Assembly: GCF_049965315.1 (NCBI RefSeq)
Contig: NZ_JBMFWL010000012.1
Coordinates: forward strand, 1 to 47,719
Reading direction: 5' to 3'
DNA length: 47,719 nucleotides
Source: Acidithiobacillus_B sp049965315
Lineage (GTDB): Bacteria > Pseudomonadota > Gammaproteobacteria > Acidithiobacillales > Acidithiobacillaceae
Shown: positions 11,023-19,744 of the stretch, piece after piece
Layout: every line of letters begins with the position of its first letter
Numbering within the stretch: the stretch's first letter is position 1
The notes under the pieces: model-generated
Told to the model about the DNA's origin: nothing
Databases searched by the model: none
The model's input: only the letters and a program-made list of their open reading frames with translations
Made by a program: the position numbers and the translations under genes

Positions 11023-11069
11023 GTTTCAGATGCATTTCATGATACCTGGGTGCGCCCTGGAGTATTTCG

Positions 11070-12260
11070 TTAGGCGGATGGTTGTTGGACCCGCAGGTGG
11101 GAAATGGGGAGATCTCCGGTGAGCGTGGCATAGAAATGGATCAAGCGCTGGGACATGGCTTCCTGGGACCAGCGCCGGGCCAGTTCCCGGGCCTCCCTGG
11201 CCAGGCGTTCGCGGAGTTCATGATCGCGGAGGAGACGCAGGCATTGTTCGCTGAAGTCGGCGGGGTCGGGGCGGGCGCTGCGGCTGCCCTGGCGGGATGC
11301 GAGGAGATCTGCGGCGCCCAGGGCGGGGATGGCCACCACCGGCAGTCCTGCGGCCAGGGCCTCCAGGAGCACCATGCCCTGGGTCTCCGTTTGCGAGGGG
11401 AAAACGAAGATCTCTGCCGCCTGGTAGGCATCCCTCAGGGTGCTTTCGCGGTCGAGATAACCCAGGAAGCGCACGACGTCGCCGAGCCCGCGCCGGGCGC
11501 TTTGGGCCTCCAGGGCGGCTCGTGCCGGGCCATCCCCCGCCAACAGCAACAATACTTCCGGCAGGACATGCCGCAGCCGCTCAATGACATCCAGGAGCAG
11601 GGGGATGTTTTTTTCCGGGGCAACGCGCCCGGCATAGAGCAAGACCCGTTTTTCCGGCCCGATACCCAGATTGGCGCGGAATGCGGCGCCGTCGCCGCTG
11701 GCGAAGGGCGCCGCATCGATCCCCGTGGGGATGACCTGTAGCGGCGTATTGACGCCGTAGCTCCAGAGAATCTCGGCCATGGCCCGGGAGGGAACAATCA
11801 CCCCGGCCACGGCATGGCACTGGTGACGGGAGATCCGGCGGATCAGGCTGCGCCGCAGCGGTGCGGGGAACCACGGATAGTAATGGCCCATGTAGGCCTC
11901 GAAATAGGTATGGTAGGAAAGGACGGCGGGGATCTCCAGGCGGTGCGCCAGATGGGTGCCGTAGGAGTGGGCAACGAATGGTGTCTGGATATGGATCAGG
12001 TCATAGCGGCGCTGCCCCAAGCGCCGCCGCAGGCGCATGAGCCCCAGGGGGGTCATGAGGCGCTCTTCGGGATAAAAGAAGACCCGCCGGGCCGGGGTTT
12101 GCAGGATGCCGGTGTCCGGCGCCTCCCCGGGGCCGTAAGCGGGGATGAGGAGATCGACCTCGTTTCCAAGCCGGGTGAGCCCCATGCGAAAGCTGCGGAT
12201 GGAACTCGCGACCCCGCTGACCCGGGGGAAGTAGGTGTCGGATATCATCAGGATGCGCAT
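11070..12260 (-). CDS. Glycosyltransferase, GT4 family (group 1)
   Basis: This retaining GT-B glycosyltransferase of about 396 residues begins MRILMISDTYFPRVSGVAS, typical of the branch that includes diacylglycerol glucosyl- and mannosyltransferases. The N-terminal acceptor domain contains SYHTYFEAYMGHYYPW. The C-terminal nucleotide-sugar domain has GRVAPEKNI and the E-x7-E motif ETQGMVLLE. No signal peptide or membrane span is visible, so it is probably cytosolic or peripheral. I chose the ATG at 12260 because an AGGG lies in front and family members start here; an upstream ATG at 12287 adds nine residues. Last gene of the minus-strand block, 130 bp after acs. Donor and acceptor cannot be deduced; a glycolipid or storage-sugar role is possible. 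Confidence 0.82.
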   Translation of the reverse strand: MRILMISDTYFPRVSGVASSIRSFRMGLTRLGNEVDLLIPAYGPGEAPDTGILQTPARRVFFYPEERLMTPLGLMRLRRRLGQRRYDLIHIQTPFVAHSYGTHLAHRLEIPAVLSYHTYFEAYMGHYYPWFPAPLRRSLIRRISRHQCHAVAGVIVPSRAMAEILWSYGVNTPLQVIPTGIDAAPFASGDGAAFRANLGIGPEKRVLLYAGRVAPEKNIPLLLDVIERLRHVLPEVLLLLAGDGPARAALEAQSARRGLGDVVRFLGYLDRESTLRDAYQAAEIFVFPSQTETQGMVLLEALAAGLPVVAIPALGAADLLASRQGSRSARPDPADFSEQCLRLLRDHELRERLAREARELARRWSQEAMSQRLIHFYATLTGDLPISHLRVQQPSA

Positions 12261-12324
12261 GCTTTGAGCCCTGGGGGTTTCGCTCATTCATTATGGCATG
12301 GCAATGTGACATTTTGATGACAGC

Positions 12325-12357
12325 GGGCTGGCGAAGCCCTTGGCGCCTCGCCAGCCC
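12325..12357. other. Perfect 10-bp inverted repeat between acs and the glycosyltransferase
   Basis: GGGCTGGCGA (12325-12334) and TCGCCAGCCC (12348-12357) form a perfect 10-bp stem with a 13-nt loop, 34 bp beyond the acs stop. No T-run follows on either strand, so it may be an mRNA-stabilising or attenuating hairpin rather than an intrinsic terminator. Confidence 0.4.
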
Positions 12358-12390
12358 TGCAACAACCCCCCGACGGAGATCCCGCGCGGG

Positions 12391-14355
12391 CTATTTTTGC
12401 AATTCCCGCACCACGCCCTCGTCCTCCAGGGTGCTGATGTCCTGGGTGATCTCCTCGCCCCGGGCGATGGCGCGGAGGAGGCGGCGCATGATCTTGCCGG
12501 AGCGGGTCTTGGGCAGGGTGTCGGTGATGCGGACATCGTCGGGCCGGGCGATGGGGCCGATGAGTTCGGCCACATGGGCCCGCAGGGAGGCGCCCAATTC
12601 ATCCCGGTCATCGCCGGCATGACTGGCCCGGAGGACGACAAAGGCGCAGATGGCTTCTCCCTTGATTTCGTGCGGGATCCCCACTACCGCGGCCTCGGCC
12701 ACGGCGGGGTGGGCGACGAGGGCCGACTCGATCTCGGCGGTGCCCAGGCGATGTCCGGATACGTTGAGCACGTCGTCGATGCGGCCCATCACCCAGTAAT
12801 AACCGTCGGCATCCCGGCGGGCGCTGTCGCCCGCCACGTAATAGCGGTTGTCGAACTTGGCCCAGTAGCTTTCCACATAACGGGCATCGTCCCCCCAGAT
12901 CCCGCGCAACATGCCGGGCCACGGTTTTTCCATGACCAGATAGCCCCCCGCCTCGGGTTTGTCGATGGGCTGCCCGGCTTCGTCGACGATGCGGGCGTGA
13001 ATGCCGGGGAGGGGCATGGCGCAGGAGCCGGGTTTCGTCGGCGTGACGCCGGGAATGGGGGCGATCATGTGTCCGCCGGTTTCCGTCTGCCACCAGGTAT
13101 CGGTGATGGGACAGCGGCCGCCGCCGATGGTCTCGTAGTACCACATCCAGGCCTCGGGATTCATGGGTTCGCCCACCGTGCCCAGCAGGCGCAGGCTGGA
13201 AAGGTCGTGGCGTTCGGGCCATTCCTGGCCCATCTTCATGAAGGCGCGGATGGCCGTGGGGGCGGTATAGAAGATGCTCACCCCATGGCGCTCGATCATT
13301 TCCCAGAAACGGTCGGGGTGGGGGTGCATGGGCGCGCCCTCATAGAGGAAGACGGTGGCGCCATTGGCCAGGGGGCCGTAGACCGTATAGCTGTGTCCGG
13401 TGATCCAGCCGATGTCGGCGGTGCACCAGTAGACATCCTCGGGCTTGAGGTCGAAGACCCAGCGGACGGTGAGGAGGGCCCAGAGGAGATAACCGGCGCT
13501 GCTGTGCACGACACCCTTGGGCTTGCCGGTGCTGCCGGAGGTATAGAGGATGAAGAGGGGGTGCTCGGCATTGAAGGGCAGGGCCGGGCAACTGCTCTCC
13601 ATGCCGGCGAGGGCGTCCTCCCACCAGAGATCGCGGCCTTCCTGCAAGTCGATGTCGGCACCGGTGCGGCGCAGGACGATGACCTTTTCCACCTGATGCT
13701 CGTGTTCCCGCAAGAGGGCCTGATCGGCATGGCGCTTGAGGGGTACGACCTTCCCCGCTCGCCAGGCGCCGTCGGCGGTGATGAGGAGCTTGGCGCCGGT
13801 ATCCTCCAGGCGATCCTTGAGGGCTTCGGCGGAAAAGCCGCCGAAGACCACCGTATGAATGGCCCCGATGCGGGCGCAGGCGAGCATGGCGATGACCGCT
13901 TCAGGCACCATGGGCATGTAGATGGCTACGCGATCACCTACCTCGACGCCTTGATGACGGAGCGCGTTGGCGAATCGGCTTACCTCGCGATGGAGTTGGG
14001 CATAGGTAAAGGTCCGTACGGCGCCGTCTTCCCCTTCCCAGATGAGGGCGGCCTTGTGGCGGGTGGCGCCGTGCAAGTGGCGGTCCAGGCAGTTGTGGGC
14101 GACATTGAGGCTGCCGTCGGCAAACCAGCGGTAGAAGGGCGCGCGGCGTTCGTCCAGCACCTCGGTAAAAGGCTGATGCCAGGAGAGGTGCTGGCGGGCC
14201 AGGGCAGACCAGAAGGCCTCGGGATCTGCTTCGTCCTGGGCGCGGAGTTGCGCGTAATCCGCACTGTTGATGTTGGCCTGGGCAGAAAAATCGGCGGGTA
14301 CGGCAAAATGGCGGATTTCGCTGAGCAGGGAATCAAGGGCGTTGGAATGGGACAT
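12391..14355 (-). CDS. acs: Acetyl-CoA synthetase (AMP-forming)
   Basis: This 654-residue ANL-superfamily ligase makes acetyl-CoA from acetate, ATP and CoA by way of acetyl-AMP in the cytosol. The phosphate-binding loop YTSGSTGKPKGVVH is at about residue 270. TDTWWQTETGG forms the acetyl pocket, and the C-terminal PKTRSGKIMRRLLR (about 612-625) carries the lysine that is acetylated in regulated Acs enzymes. Length is standard. CGGAGG sits just before the start. It lies at the 3' side of the glycolysis/acetate block, so the same neighbourhood encodes acetate production with ATP gain (ackA) and high-affinity acetate recovery (acs). A 187-bp gap separates it from the next gene upstream, so it may have its own promoter. 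Confidence 0.96.
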   Translation of the reverse strand: MSHSNALDSLLSEIRHFAVPADFSAQANINSADYAQLRAQDEADPEAFWSALARQHLSWHQPFTEVLDERRAPFYRWFADGSLNVAHNCLDRHLHGATRHKAALIWEGEDGAVRTFTYAQLHREVSRFANALRHQGVEVGDRVAIYMPMVPEAVIAMLACARIGAIHTVVFGGFSAEALKDRLEDTGAKLLITADGAWRAGKVVPLKRHADQALLREHEHQVEKVIVLRRTGADIDLQEGRDLWWEDALAGMESSCPALPFNAEHPLFILYTSGSTGKPKGVVHSSAGYLLWALLTVRWVFDLKPEDVYWCTADIGWITGHSYTVYGPLANGATVFLYEGAPMHPHPDRFWEMIERHGVSIFYTAPTAIRAFMKMGQEWPERHDLSSLRLLGTVGEPMNPEAWMWYYETIGGGRCPITDTWWQTETGGHMIAPIPGVTPTKPGSCAMPLPGIHARIVDEAGQPIDKPEAGGYLVMEKPWPGMLRGIWGDDARYVESYWAKFDNRYYVAGDSARRDADGYYWVMGRIDDVLNVSGHRLGTAEIESALVAHPAVAEAAVVGIPHEIKGEAICAFVVLRASHAGDDRDELGASLRAHVAELIGPIARPDDVRITDTLPKTRSGKIMRRLLRAIARGEEITQDISTLEDEGVVRELQK

Positions 14356-14542
14356 GGTGCCTCCGAAGGCTTTTTTGCCATTTTATCATTTTTTCGGGAA
14401 ATTGGGCGCCCTTTGCGCCAGCCGCCATGCAAGGTCTTTTTCTTGGTGGCGGAGAAAATGGCGGAAGAAGCAGAGGCGCCGGCGGCGCCAAATCCGCTGG
14501 CACCCCCGGTGGGCTGATCGTCATGTTCATGGTCCGGACCGG

Positions 14543-14803
14543 CTAAAGCTTTTTGATGATTTTCACGATCACCAGCAGAATGACCGCGCCCACGGTGGCC
14601 ACCAGGATGGCGCTGATGACGCCGGCCCCCACCAGGCCCGCCAGGCCAAAGGCGATGAGGAGAAAGCCGCCCAGAAAGGCCCCGATGATGCCGATGACGA
14701 TATCGCCGAGGATCCCGAAACCCCGCCCCTTGACGATCACTCCCGCCAGCCAGCCGGCGGCGGCACCGATTACCAGAAAAACGATCACGCTCATCAGGGT
14801 CAT
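14543..14803 (-). CDS. Small membrane protein, GlsB/YeaQ/YmgE (transglycosylase-associated) family
   Basis: This 86-residue, almost wholly hydrophobic protein has about three membrane segments with the family pattern GWLAGVIVKGRGFGILGDIVIGIIGAFLG split by glycines. Such proteins are stress-induced inner-membrane proteins of unknown mechanism; the transglycosylase name is historical. The start at 14803 is supported by AGGA 8 nt upstream; the longer frame upstream runs through glgP and is not real. It lies 34 bp after glgP on the same strand and before acs, so it could be carried on the glycolytic transcript. No functional link to sugar metabolism is evident. Confidence 0.87.
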   Translation of the reverse strand: MTLMSVIVFLVIGAAAGWLAGVIVKGRGFGILGDIVIGIIGAFLGGFLLIAFGLAGLVGAGVISAILVATVGAVILLVIVKIIKKL

Positions 14804-14837
14804 GGCTTTTTTCCTGTAGGGCCGGTCTACGCTCGCC

Positions 14838-17363
14838 TCAACGATACCAGAGGATCTGCTGCGCCTCCATGGGGACTTGGCATCCGGCCATGCGCGGGAC
14901 GATGCGGGGGGTGTAGTCGCTGGCGGGGCGGTGGGCGGAAATTTCGCAGCGGTAGCTGTAACTGTTGACCGCGCCCCCAAGGGCTTCGCCCTGGGTCATG
15001 GGCAGGACTTCATCGTTCTGGCCCGCCGTGGCGAGGGCATAGAGCTCCACGGCGACGGCGCCCGGATCGAGATCGTCGAGATAGACGGGAACCTGGAAGT
15101 GGAGCATGCCGGCATCCTGGCGGATTTGCAGTTCGCCGAAGTGGATGCGCTCCCAGTGTTGGGCGAGCTCGCCCTGCCACTGGCAAATGCGCTCCACCTG
15201 GCTGCGCTCGGCCCGCGCCGCGGCAATATGGGCGGCGGGCAGGTAGAGCTGTTCGACATATTCGCGGACCATGCGGTTGCTGCTGAAGCGCGGGGTGAGG
15301 CGGCTCATGCTGGCGCGCATTTTTGCGACCCAGCCGCAGGGGCAGCCGTTGGCGTCGCGGTTGTGGTAGAAGAGGGGGACCACTTCCTCTTCCAGCAGGC
15401 GATAGAGATCCTCCGCCTCGCGGGCGTCCCAGGCGAGGTCCGTATCGTGCTCCTGACCATCGCCCAGGGCCCAACCCAGTTCCGGCGCATAGGCCTCGGC
15501 CCACCAGCCATCCAGTTCGGAGAGGTTCAAGCCGCCGTTGACGAGTACCTTCATGCCGCTGGTGCCGCTGGCTTCCCAGGGGCGGCGGGGGGTGTTGATC
15601 CACAGATCGACACCTTGCACCAGTTGTTCGGCCACCAGCATGTCGTAGTCGGCAATGAAGACGACCCGTCCGGCCAGGTCGGGGTGCTGGTGGATGAACT
15701 GGGTCCATTGCTGGACCATCACCTTGCCGGCGCCGTCCTGGGGGTGGGCCTTGCCGGCGAGCAGGAGCTGGACGGGGAAATGGGGATGGGTGAGGAGGCG
15801 GTAGAGCCGTTCGGGGTCCGCGAGCAGCATGTTGGGGCGCTTGTAGGCGGTGAAGCGGCGGGCGAAACCGATGGTGAGGGCGTTGGGATCCAGGGCGAGT
15901 CCGGCGCGTTGCACCGTCTCTTCGTCGGCATGGGCGGCGGCGAACTGGCGCTCCAGGCGGGCGCGGGCGAAGCCGATGACCTGCTGCCGGGCAGCGGCGC
16001 GCAGGGCCCAGAGGGCCTGGTCGGTAACGCTTTGAAAGCGGCTTTCGATGTCGTGCAGATCACCCAGCCAGCGTTCCTTGCCGCAGCTTTCGGTCCAGAT
16101 CCGGTCGGCGTCCTGGGAATCCCAGGAGGGGGCGTGGACGCCATTGGTGACATGGGTGACCGGGACTTCGTCTTCCGGCCAGCGCGGAAAGAGGGGTTGG
16201 AAAATGCGCCGGCTGACGGCGCCGTGCAGACGGCTGACGCCATTGACCAGGATGCTGCCGCGGATGGCCAGCCAGGCCATGTTGAAGGGTTCCCGGGGGT
16301 CGTCGGGGTTTTCCCGGCCGAGGGCGAGCACGGTGCCGCTATCCACGCCGAAGGCCTGCGGCGCACCCTCCGTATAGCGGGCGAGGAGCTCCGGGGCGAA
16401 GCGGTCGAAGCCGGCGGCGACGGGGGTGTGGGTGGTGAAGATATTGCCGGCGCGGGTGGCGGTGAGGGCGCAGCGGAAGTCGGTGCCGTGGTCGCGCATG
16501 TGGCTATGGGCGCGGGCGAGGATGGCGAAGGCGGCGTGGCCTTCGTTGAGGTGGCAGATCTCCGGCTGAATGCCCAGGCGCCGCAGCAGGAACCAGCCGC
16601 CGATGCCCAGGCAGATCTCCTGCTGCAGGCGCATCTCCGGGCCGCCGCCGTACAATTCGGCGGTGATGCCGCGGTCGGCGGGGGAGTTGAGGGGGTCGTT
16701 GCTGTCGAGGAGGTAGAGCTTGACTCGGCCGATCCGGGCCTCCCAGGCGCGCAGGAGGACGCTGCGGCCGGGAAAGGGGAGCTCCACCCGCAGCCATTCG
16801 CCTTCCCGGTCGCGCACGGGCACCACCGGTAGCTGGGTAGGGTCGTTGTAGGGGAAAAACTCCTGCTGGCGGCCGCAATCGTCCAGAGACTGGCGGAAAT
16901 AGCCTTGCTGCCAGAGCAGCCCGATGCCGAGGATGGGGACGCCGAGATCGCTGGCGGTCTTGAGGCAGTCCCCGGCGAGAATGCCCAGTCCCCCGGAGTA
17001 GATGGGCAGGGCTTCGGAGAGGCCGAATTCCATGCTGAAATAGGCCACTTGGCTGAAGGGTGCCTGGGGGTAGCTGCTGCTGAACCAGTTCTTGGCCGTC
17101 AAGCTCTGCCGGTGGCCGGCAAGAAAACGGTTCAGGAGGGCGACAAAGGCCTGATCCTGGGCCAATCGGTTCAGGACTTCGTTGGAGACATTCTGCAGGA
17201 TGAGCCAGGGATTGCGGGTGGCCTGCCAGAGCTCCGGCGCGATCCGCTCCCAGAGGACGTCGGCGGCGTGACTCCAGGACCAGCGCAGGTCGAGGGCCAG
17301 TTCCGCAAGGCCGGCGAGGGAGTCGGGAAGATTGGGGAGGAGGTAGCAGGGGGCGATGGTCAT
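14838..17363 (-). CDS. glgP: Alpha-glucan (glycogen/maltodextrin) phosphorylase, GT35
   Basis: This 841-residue PLP enzyme releases glucose 1-phosphate from alpha-1,4-glucans using phosphate. The N-terminal segment with DLRWSWSHAADVLWERI is the DUF3417-type extension of the bacterial/archaeal TIGR02094 phosphorylase branch rather than the E. coli MalP branch. AYFSMEFGLSEALPIYSGGLGILAGD and HLNEGHAAF follow in parts. The cofactor lysine is K605 in SGTSGMKVLVNGG. Its start overlaps the ldhA stop (ATGA), so translation is coupled to D-lactate dehydrogenase. It supplies sugar phosphate for the downstream glycolytic genes; phosphoglucomutase and glycogen synthase are not in the window. Confidence 0.94.
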   Translation of the reverse strand: MTIAPCYLLPNLPDSLAGLAELALDLRWSWSHAADVLWERIAPELWQATRNPWLILQNVSNEVLNRLAQDQAFVALLNRFLAGHRQSLTAKNWFSSSYPQAPFSQVAYFSMEFGLSEALPIYSGGLGILAGDCLKTASDLGVPILGIGLLWQQGYFRQSLDDCGRQQEFFPYNDPTQLPVVPVRDREGEWLRVELPFPGRSVLLRAWEARIGRVKLYLLDSNDPLNSPADRGITAELYGGGPEMRLQQEICLGIGGWFLLRRLGIQPEICHLNEGHAAFAILARAHSHMRDHGTDFRCALTATRAGNIFTTHTPVAAGFDRFAPELLARYTEGAPQAFGVDSGTVLALGRENPDDPREPFNMAWLAIRGSILVNGVSRLHGAVSRRIFQPLFPRWPEDEVPVTHVTNGVHAPSWDSQDADRIWTESCGKERWLGDLHDIESRFQSVTDQALWALRAAARQQVIGFARARLERQFAAAHADEETVQRAGLALDPNALTIGFARRFTAYKRPNMLLADPERLYRLLTHPHFPVQLLLAGKAHPQDGAGKVMVQQWTQFIHQHPDLAGRVVFIADYDMLVAEQLVQGVDLWINTPRRPWEASGTSGMKVLVNGGLNLSELDGWWAEAYAPELGWALGDGQEHDTDLAWDAREAEDLYRLLEEEVVPLFYHNRDANGCPCGWVAKMRASMSRLTPRFSSNRMVREYVEQLYLPAAHIAAARAERSQVERICQWQGELAQHWERIHFGELQIRQDAGMLHFQVPVYLDDLDPGAVAVELYALATAGQNDEVLPMTQGEALGGAVNSYSYRCEISAHRPASDYTPRIVPRMAGCQVPMEAQQILWYR

Positions 17364-18373
17364 GGGTGCGGAACTCCGAGGGCTGGGGCGCGGACGATGT
17401 TGCCGTTTTCCCGTCCGGCGGCAAAGTCATCGAGATTGGTGATGGTGGTGGCGGCGATGGTGTGGAGGGCCTCGGCCGTGAAGAAGGCCTGATGACCGGT
17501 GACGACGACATTGGGAAAGGTCAATAGCCGTTCGAAGCTGTCATCGCAGATGATATCGTCACAGAGATTGTGGAAATACAGTTCCGCCTCTTCTTCGTAG
17601 ACGTCGAGGCCGACGGCTCCGAGATGACGGCTTTTCAGGGCGGCAATGAGGGCGCTGGTGTCGATGAGGGCGCCGCGGCTGGTATTGATGAGCATGGCAC
17701 CCTGGGGCATCAGGGCGAGGCGTTCGCTATTCATGAGGTGTCGGGTGTCGGGAACAAGGGGAAGATGGAGGCTGACGATCCGGCTTTGGCGCAACAGATC
17801 TTCCAGTGCCACATACCGCATCCCCAGTTCCTGGCAGGCGGGATTGGCGACGGCATCGAAGCCGAGCAGGCGACAGCCCATCCCATGAAGAATGCTGGCC
17901 AGGGCGGCGCCGATCTTGCCTGTGCCGACGATGCCCACGGTCTTGCCGTGCATATCGAAGCCGAGCAGGCCGTCGAGGAGGAAATTGCCTTCCCGCACCC
18001 GGTTATAGGCCTTGTGCAGATGGCGATTGAGCGTAAGCATGAGACCCACGGCGAATTCCGCCACGGCATGGGGGGAGTAATCGCGTACCCGCATGACCGT
18101 GATCCGCAAACGTTCGGCAGCGGGAATGTCCACATGGTTGAAACCCGTACTGCGCAGGGCCAGGAGTTGGGTGCCGCCGGCGGCCAGCGTCTTCAGGGTC
18201 TGCTCATCCAGGGTGTCGTCCACGAATGGGCAGACGGCGGGATAGCCCTGGGCAATGAAGGCGGTATCGGCATTGAGTACCGTATCGACAAAAACCAGCT
18301 CATGGCGCCCATCGTTGGCGGCATTGAGGAATTGCTGATCATAGGGGCGGGCACTGGTGACCAGGCAACGCAT
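17360..18373 (-). CDS. ldhA: D-lactate dehydrogenase (D-2-hydroxyacid dehydrogenase family)
   Basis: This 337-residue NAD-dependent D-2-hydroxyacid dehydrogenase has the Rossmann motif GIVGTGKIG (about 146), the substrate arginine in LRSTGFNHVD (about 77), and the catalytic Glu/His pair, His in VVTGHQAFFT near 293. Gene neighbours (eno, pyk, pdh, ackA) favour reduction of pyruvate to D-lactate, a fermentative NADH sink. Other 2-ketoacids cannot be excluded from sequence. GAAAGGAGCC precedes the ATG at good spacing. It is 62 bp after eno and overlaps glgP by ATGA. Confidence 0.88.
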   Translation of the reverse strand: MRCLVTSARPYDQQFLNAANDGRHELVFVDTVLNADTAFIAQGYPAVCPFVDDTLDEQTLKTLAAGGTQLLALRSTGFNHVDIPAAERLRITVMRVRDYSPHAVAEFAVGLMLTLNRHLHKAYNRVREGNFLLDGLLGFDMHGKTVGIVGTGKIGAALASILHGMGCRLLGFDAVANPACQELGMRYVALEDLLRQSRIVSLHLPLVPDTRHLMNSERLALMPQGAMLINTSRGALIDTSALIAALKSRHLGAVGLDVYEEEAELYFHNLCDDIICDDSFERLLTFPNVVVTGHQAFFTAEALHTIAATTITNLDDFAAGRENGNIVRAPALGVPHP

Positions 18374-18435
18374 GGTTTGGCTCCTTTCAGGGTCTTTCCC
18401 TTGATGGGGAATGGAATTGCGTTACGGTGCTGCGA

Positions 18436-19731
18436 TCAGAATCTGACCGGTCTGCAGAAGGCCCCTTTGCCGGCGAAGCTGGCGGCGGTGCCCAGTTCTT
18501 CCTCGATGCGCAGGAGCTGGTTGTATTTCTCCACCCGTTCGCCGCGGCAGGGTGCCCCGGATTTGAGATGGCCGGTGTCCAGGGCCACCGTCAGGTCGGC
18601 AATGAAGCTATCCACCGTTTCGCCGGAACGATGGGAGACAAAGGCGCCCCAGCCATGGAACTGGGCCAGACGGGCGGCGGCGATGGTCTCGGTGACGGTG
18701 CCGATCTGGTTGAGCTTGATCAGCGCGGCGTTGGCGATCCGGTCGGTGATGGCGCGGGCGATAATGGCGGGATTGGTGCAGAAGATGTCGTCGCCCACCA
18801 GTTCGATGCGATCGCCGAGCTGGCGGTTGAGGAGTTTCCAGTTCTCCCAGTCATCCTGGGCCAGCCCGTCTTCCAGCAGGCAGAGGGGATATTCGTCCAC
18901 CAGGGCGGCGTAGTAGGCGATCATTTCGGCGCTGCCGAGCTGGCGCTTTTCGCAGTGCAGGTGATATTTGCCGTCTTGGTAAAATTCGCTGGAGGCGGAG
19001 TCCATGGCGATGCCCACTTCGGCGCCGGGTTGGAGACCCACCGTTTCGATGGCGGCGACGATGAGGTCCAGGGGTTCGCGATTGGCATGGACCTGGGGGG
19101 CAAAACCGCCTTCATCGCCCACCCCCACCGAGAGCCCTTTTCTCAAGAGGATGCCCTGGAGGGCATGGTAGACCTCGGCGCCCCAGCGCAAGGCTTCGCG
19201 GAAGCTGCCGGCGCCGTAGGGGACGAGCATGAACTCCTGGATGTCGGCTCCTTGACCATGGGCATGGACGCCGCCGTTGAGGATATTCATGCAGGGGACG
19301 GGCAGGCGCGTGGCACCGGGGCCGCCGAGGTAACGATAGAGGGGCAGGCCGCTGGCCTCGGCGGCGGCGCGGGCGCAGGCCAAAGAGACGCCAAGGATGG
19401 CGTTGGCACCCAGCAGGGCCTTATTGTCCGTGCCGTCAAGGGCGATCATGGTGTCGTCGATGACTTTCTGGTCGCGGGCGTCGAGGTCGATGAGGTCGGG
19501 GCCGATGCGCTCTTCCACGTGTTCCAGGGCCTTGCGCACGCCCTTGCCGGCAAAGCGCCGGGGGTCGCCATCGCGCAACTCCACCGCTTCGCGGCTGCCG
19601 GTGGAGGCGCCGGAGGGTACGGCGGCTCGGGCGCGGATGCCGCAGGCCAGGGTGACCTCCACCTCGACGGTAGGGTTGCCCCGGGAATCGAGGATTTCGC
19701 GGGCGCTGATGTCGATGATGGTGCTGTCCAT
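18436..19731 (-). CDS. eno: Enolase
   Basis: This 431-residue enzyme interconverts 2-phosphoglycerate and phosphoenolpyruvate. It starts MDSTIIDISAREILDSRGNPT, the standard enolase N-terminus with the mobile loop SGASTGSREA at about 37-46. GDEGGFAPQ, LLEDGLAQDDW (metal Glu), the signature ALIKLNQIGTVTET with catalytic Lys, and SHRSGETVDSF are all present. The start at 19731 has AGGAG 6 nt upstream; the longer open frame upstream is out of family and overlaps pyk. It is 13 bp after pyk. In an autotroph the same enzyme serves gluconeogenesis, so its placement with pyk and pfkB suggests shared control rather than one-way use. Confidence 0.97.
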   Translation of the reverse strand: MDSTIIDISAREILDSRGNPTVEVEVTLACGIRARAAVPSGASTGSREAVELRDGDPRRFAGKGVRKALEHVEERIGPDLIDLDARDQKVIDDTMIALDGTDNKALLGANAILGVSLACARAAAEASGLPLYRYLGGPGATRLPVPCMNILNGGVHAHGQGADIQEFMLVPYGAGSFREALRWGAEVYHALQGILLRKGLSVGVGDEGGFAPQVHANREPLDLIVAAIETVGLQPGAEVGIAMDSASSEFYQDGKYHLHCEKRQLGSAEMIAYYAALVDEYPLCLLEDGLAQDDWENWKLLNRQLGDRIELVGDDIFCTNPAIIARAITDRIANAALIKLNQIGTVTETIAAARLAQFHGWGAFVSHRSGETVDSFIADLTVALDTGHLKSGAPCRGERVEKYNQLLRIEEELGTAASFAGKGAFCRPVRF

Positions 19732-19744
19732 GGGTGGCTCCTGT

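Noticed and set aside
12325..12357. Perfect inverted repeat considered as the acs terminator
   Set aside because: No T-run on either strand, so kept only as an unassigned hairpin.
12340..14517. 725-codon plus-strand frame
   Set aside because: Antisense shadow of acs; Gly/Ala/His-rich composition with no recognisable domain.
14427..14546. Short 39-residue Gly-rich plus-strand ORF between acs and the small membrane protein
   Set aside because: No ribosome-binding site, low-complexity product, and overlaps the end of the minus-strand membrane protein gene.
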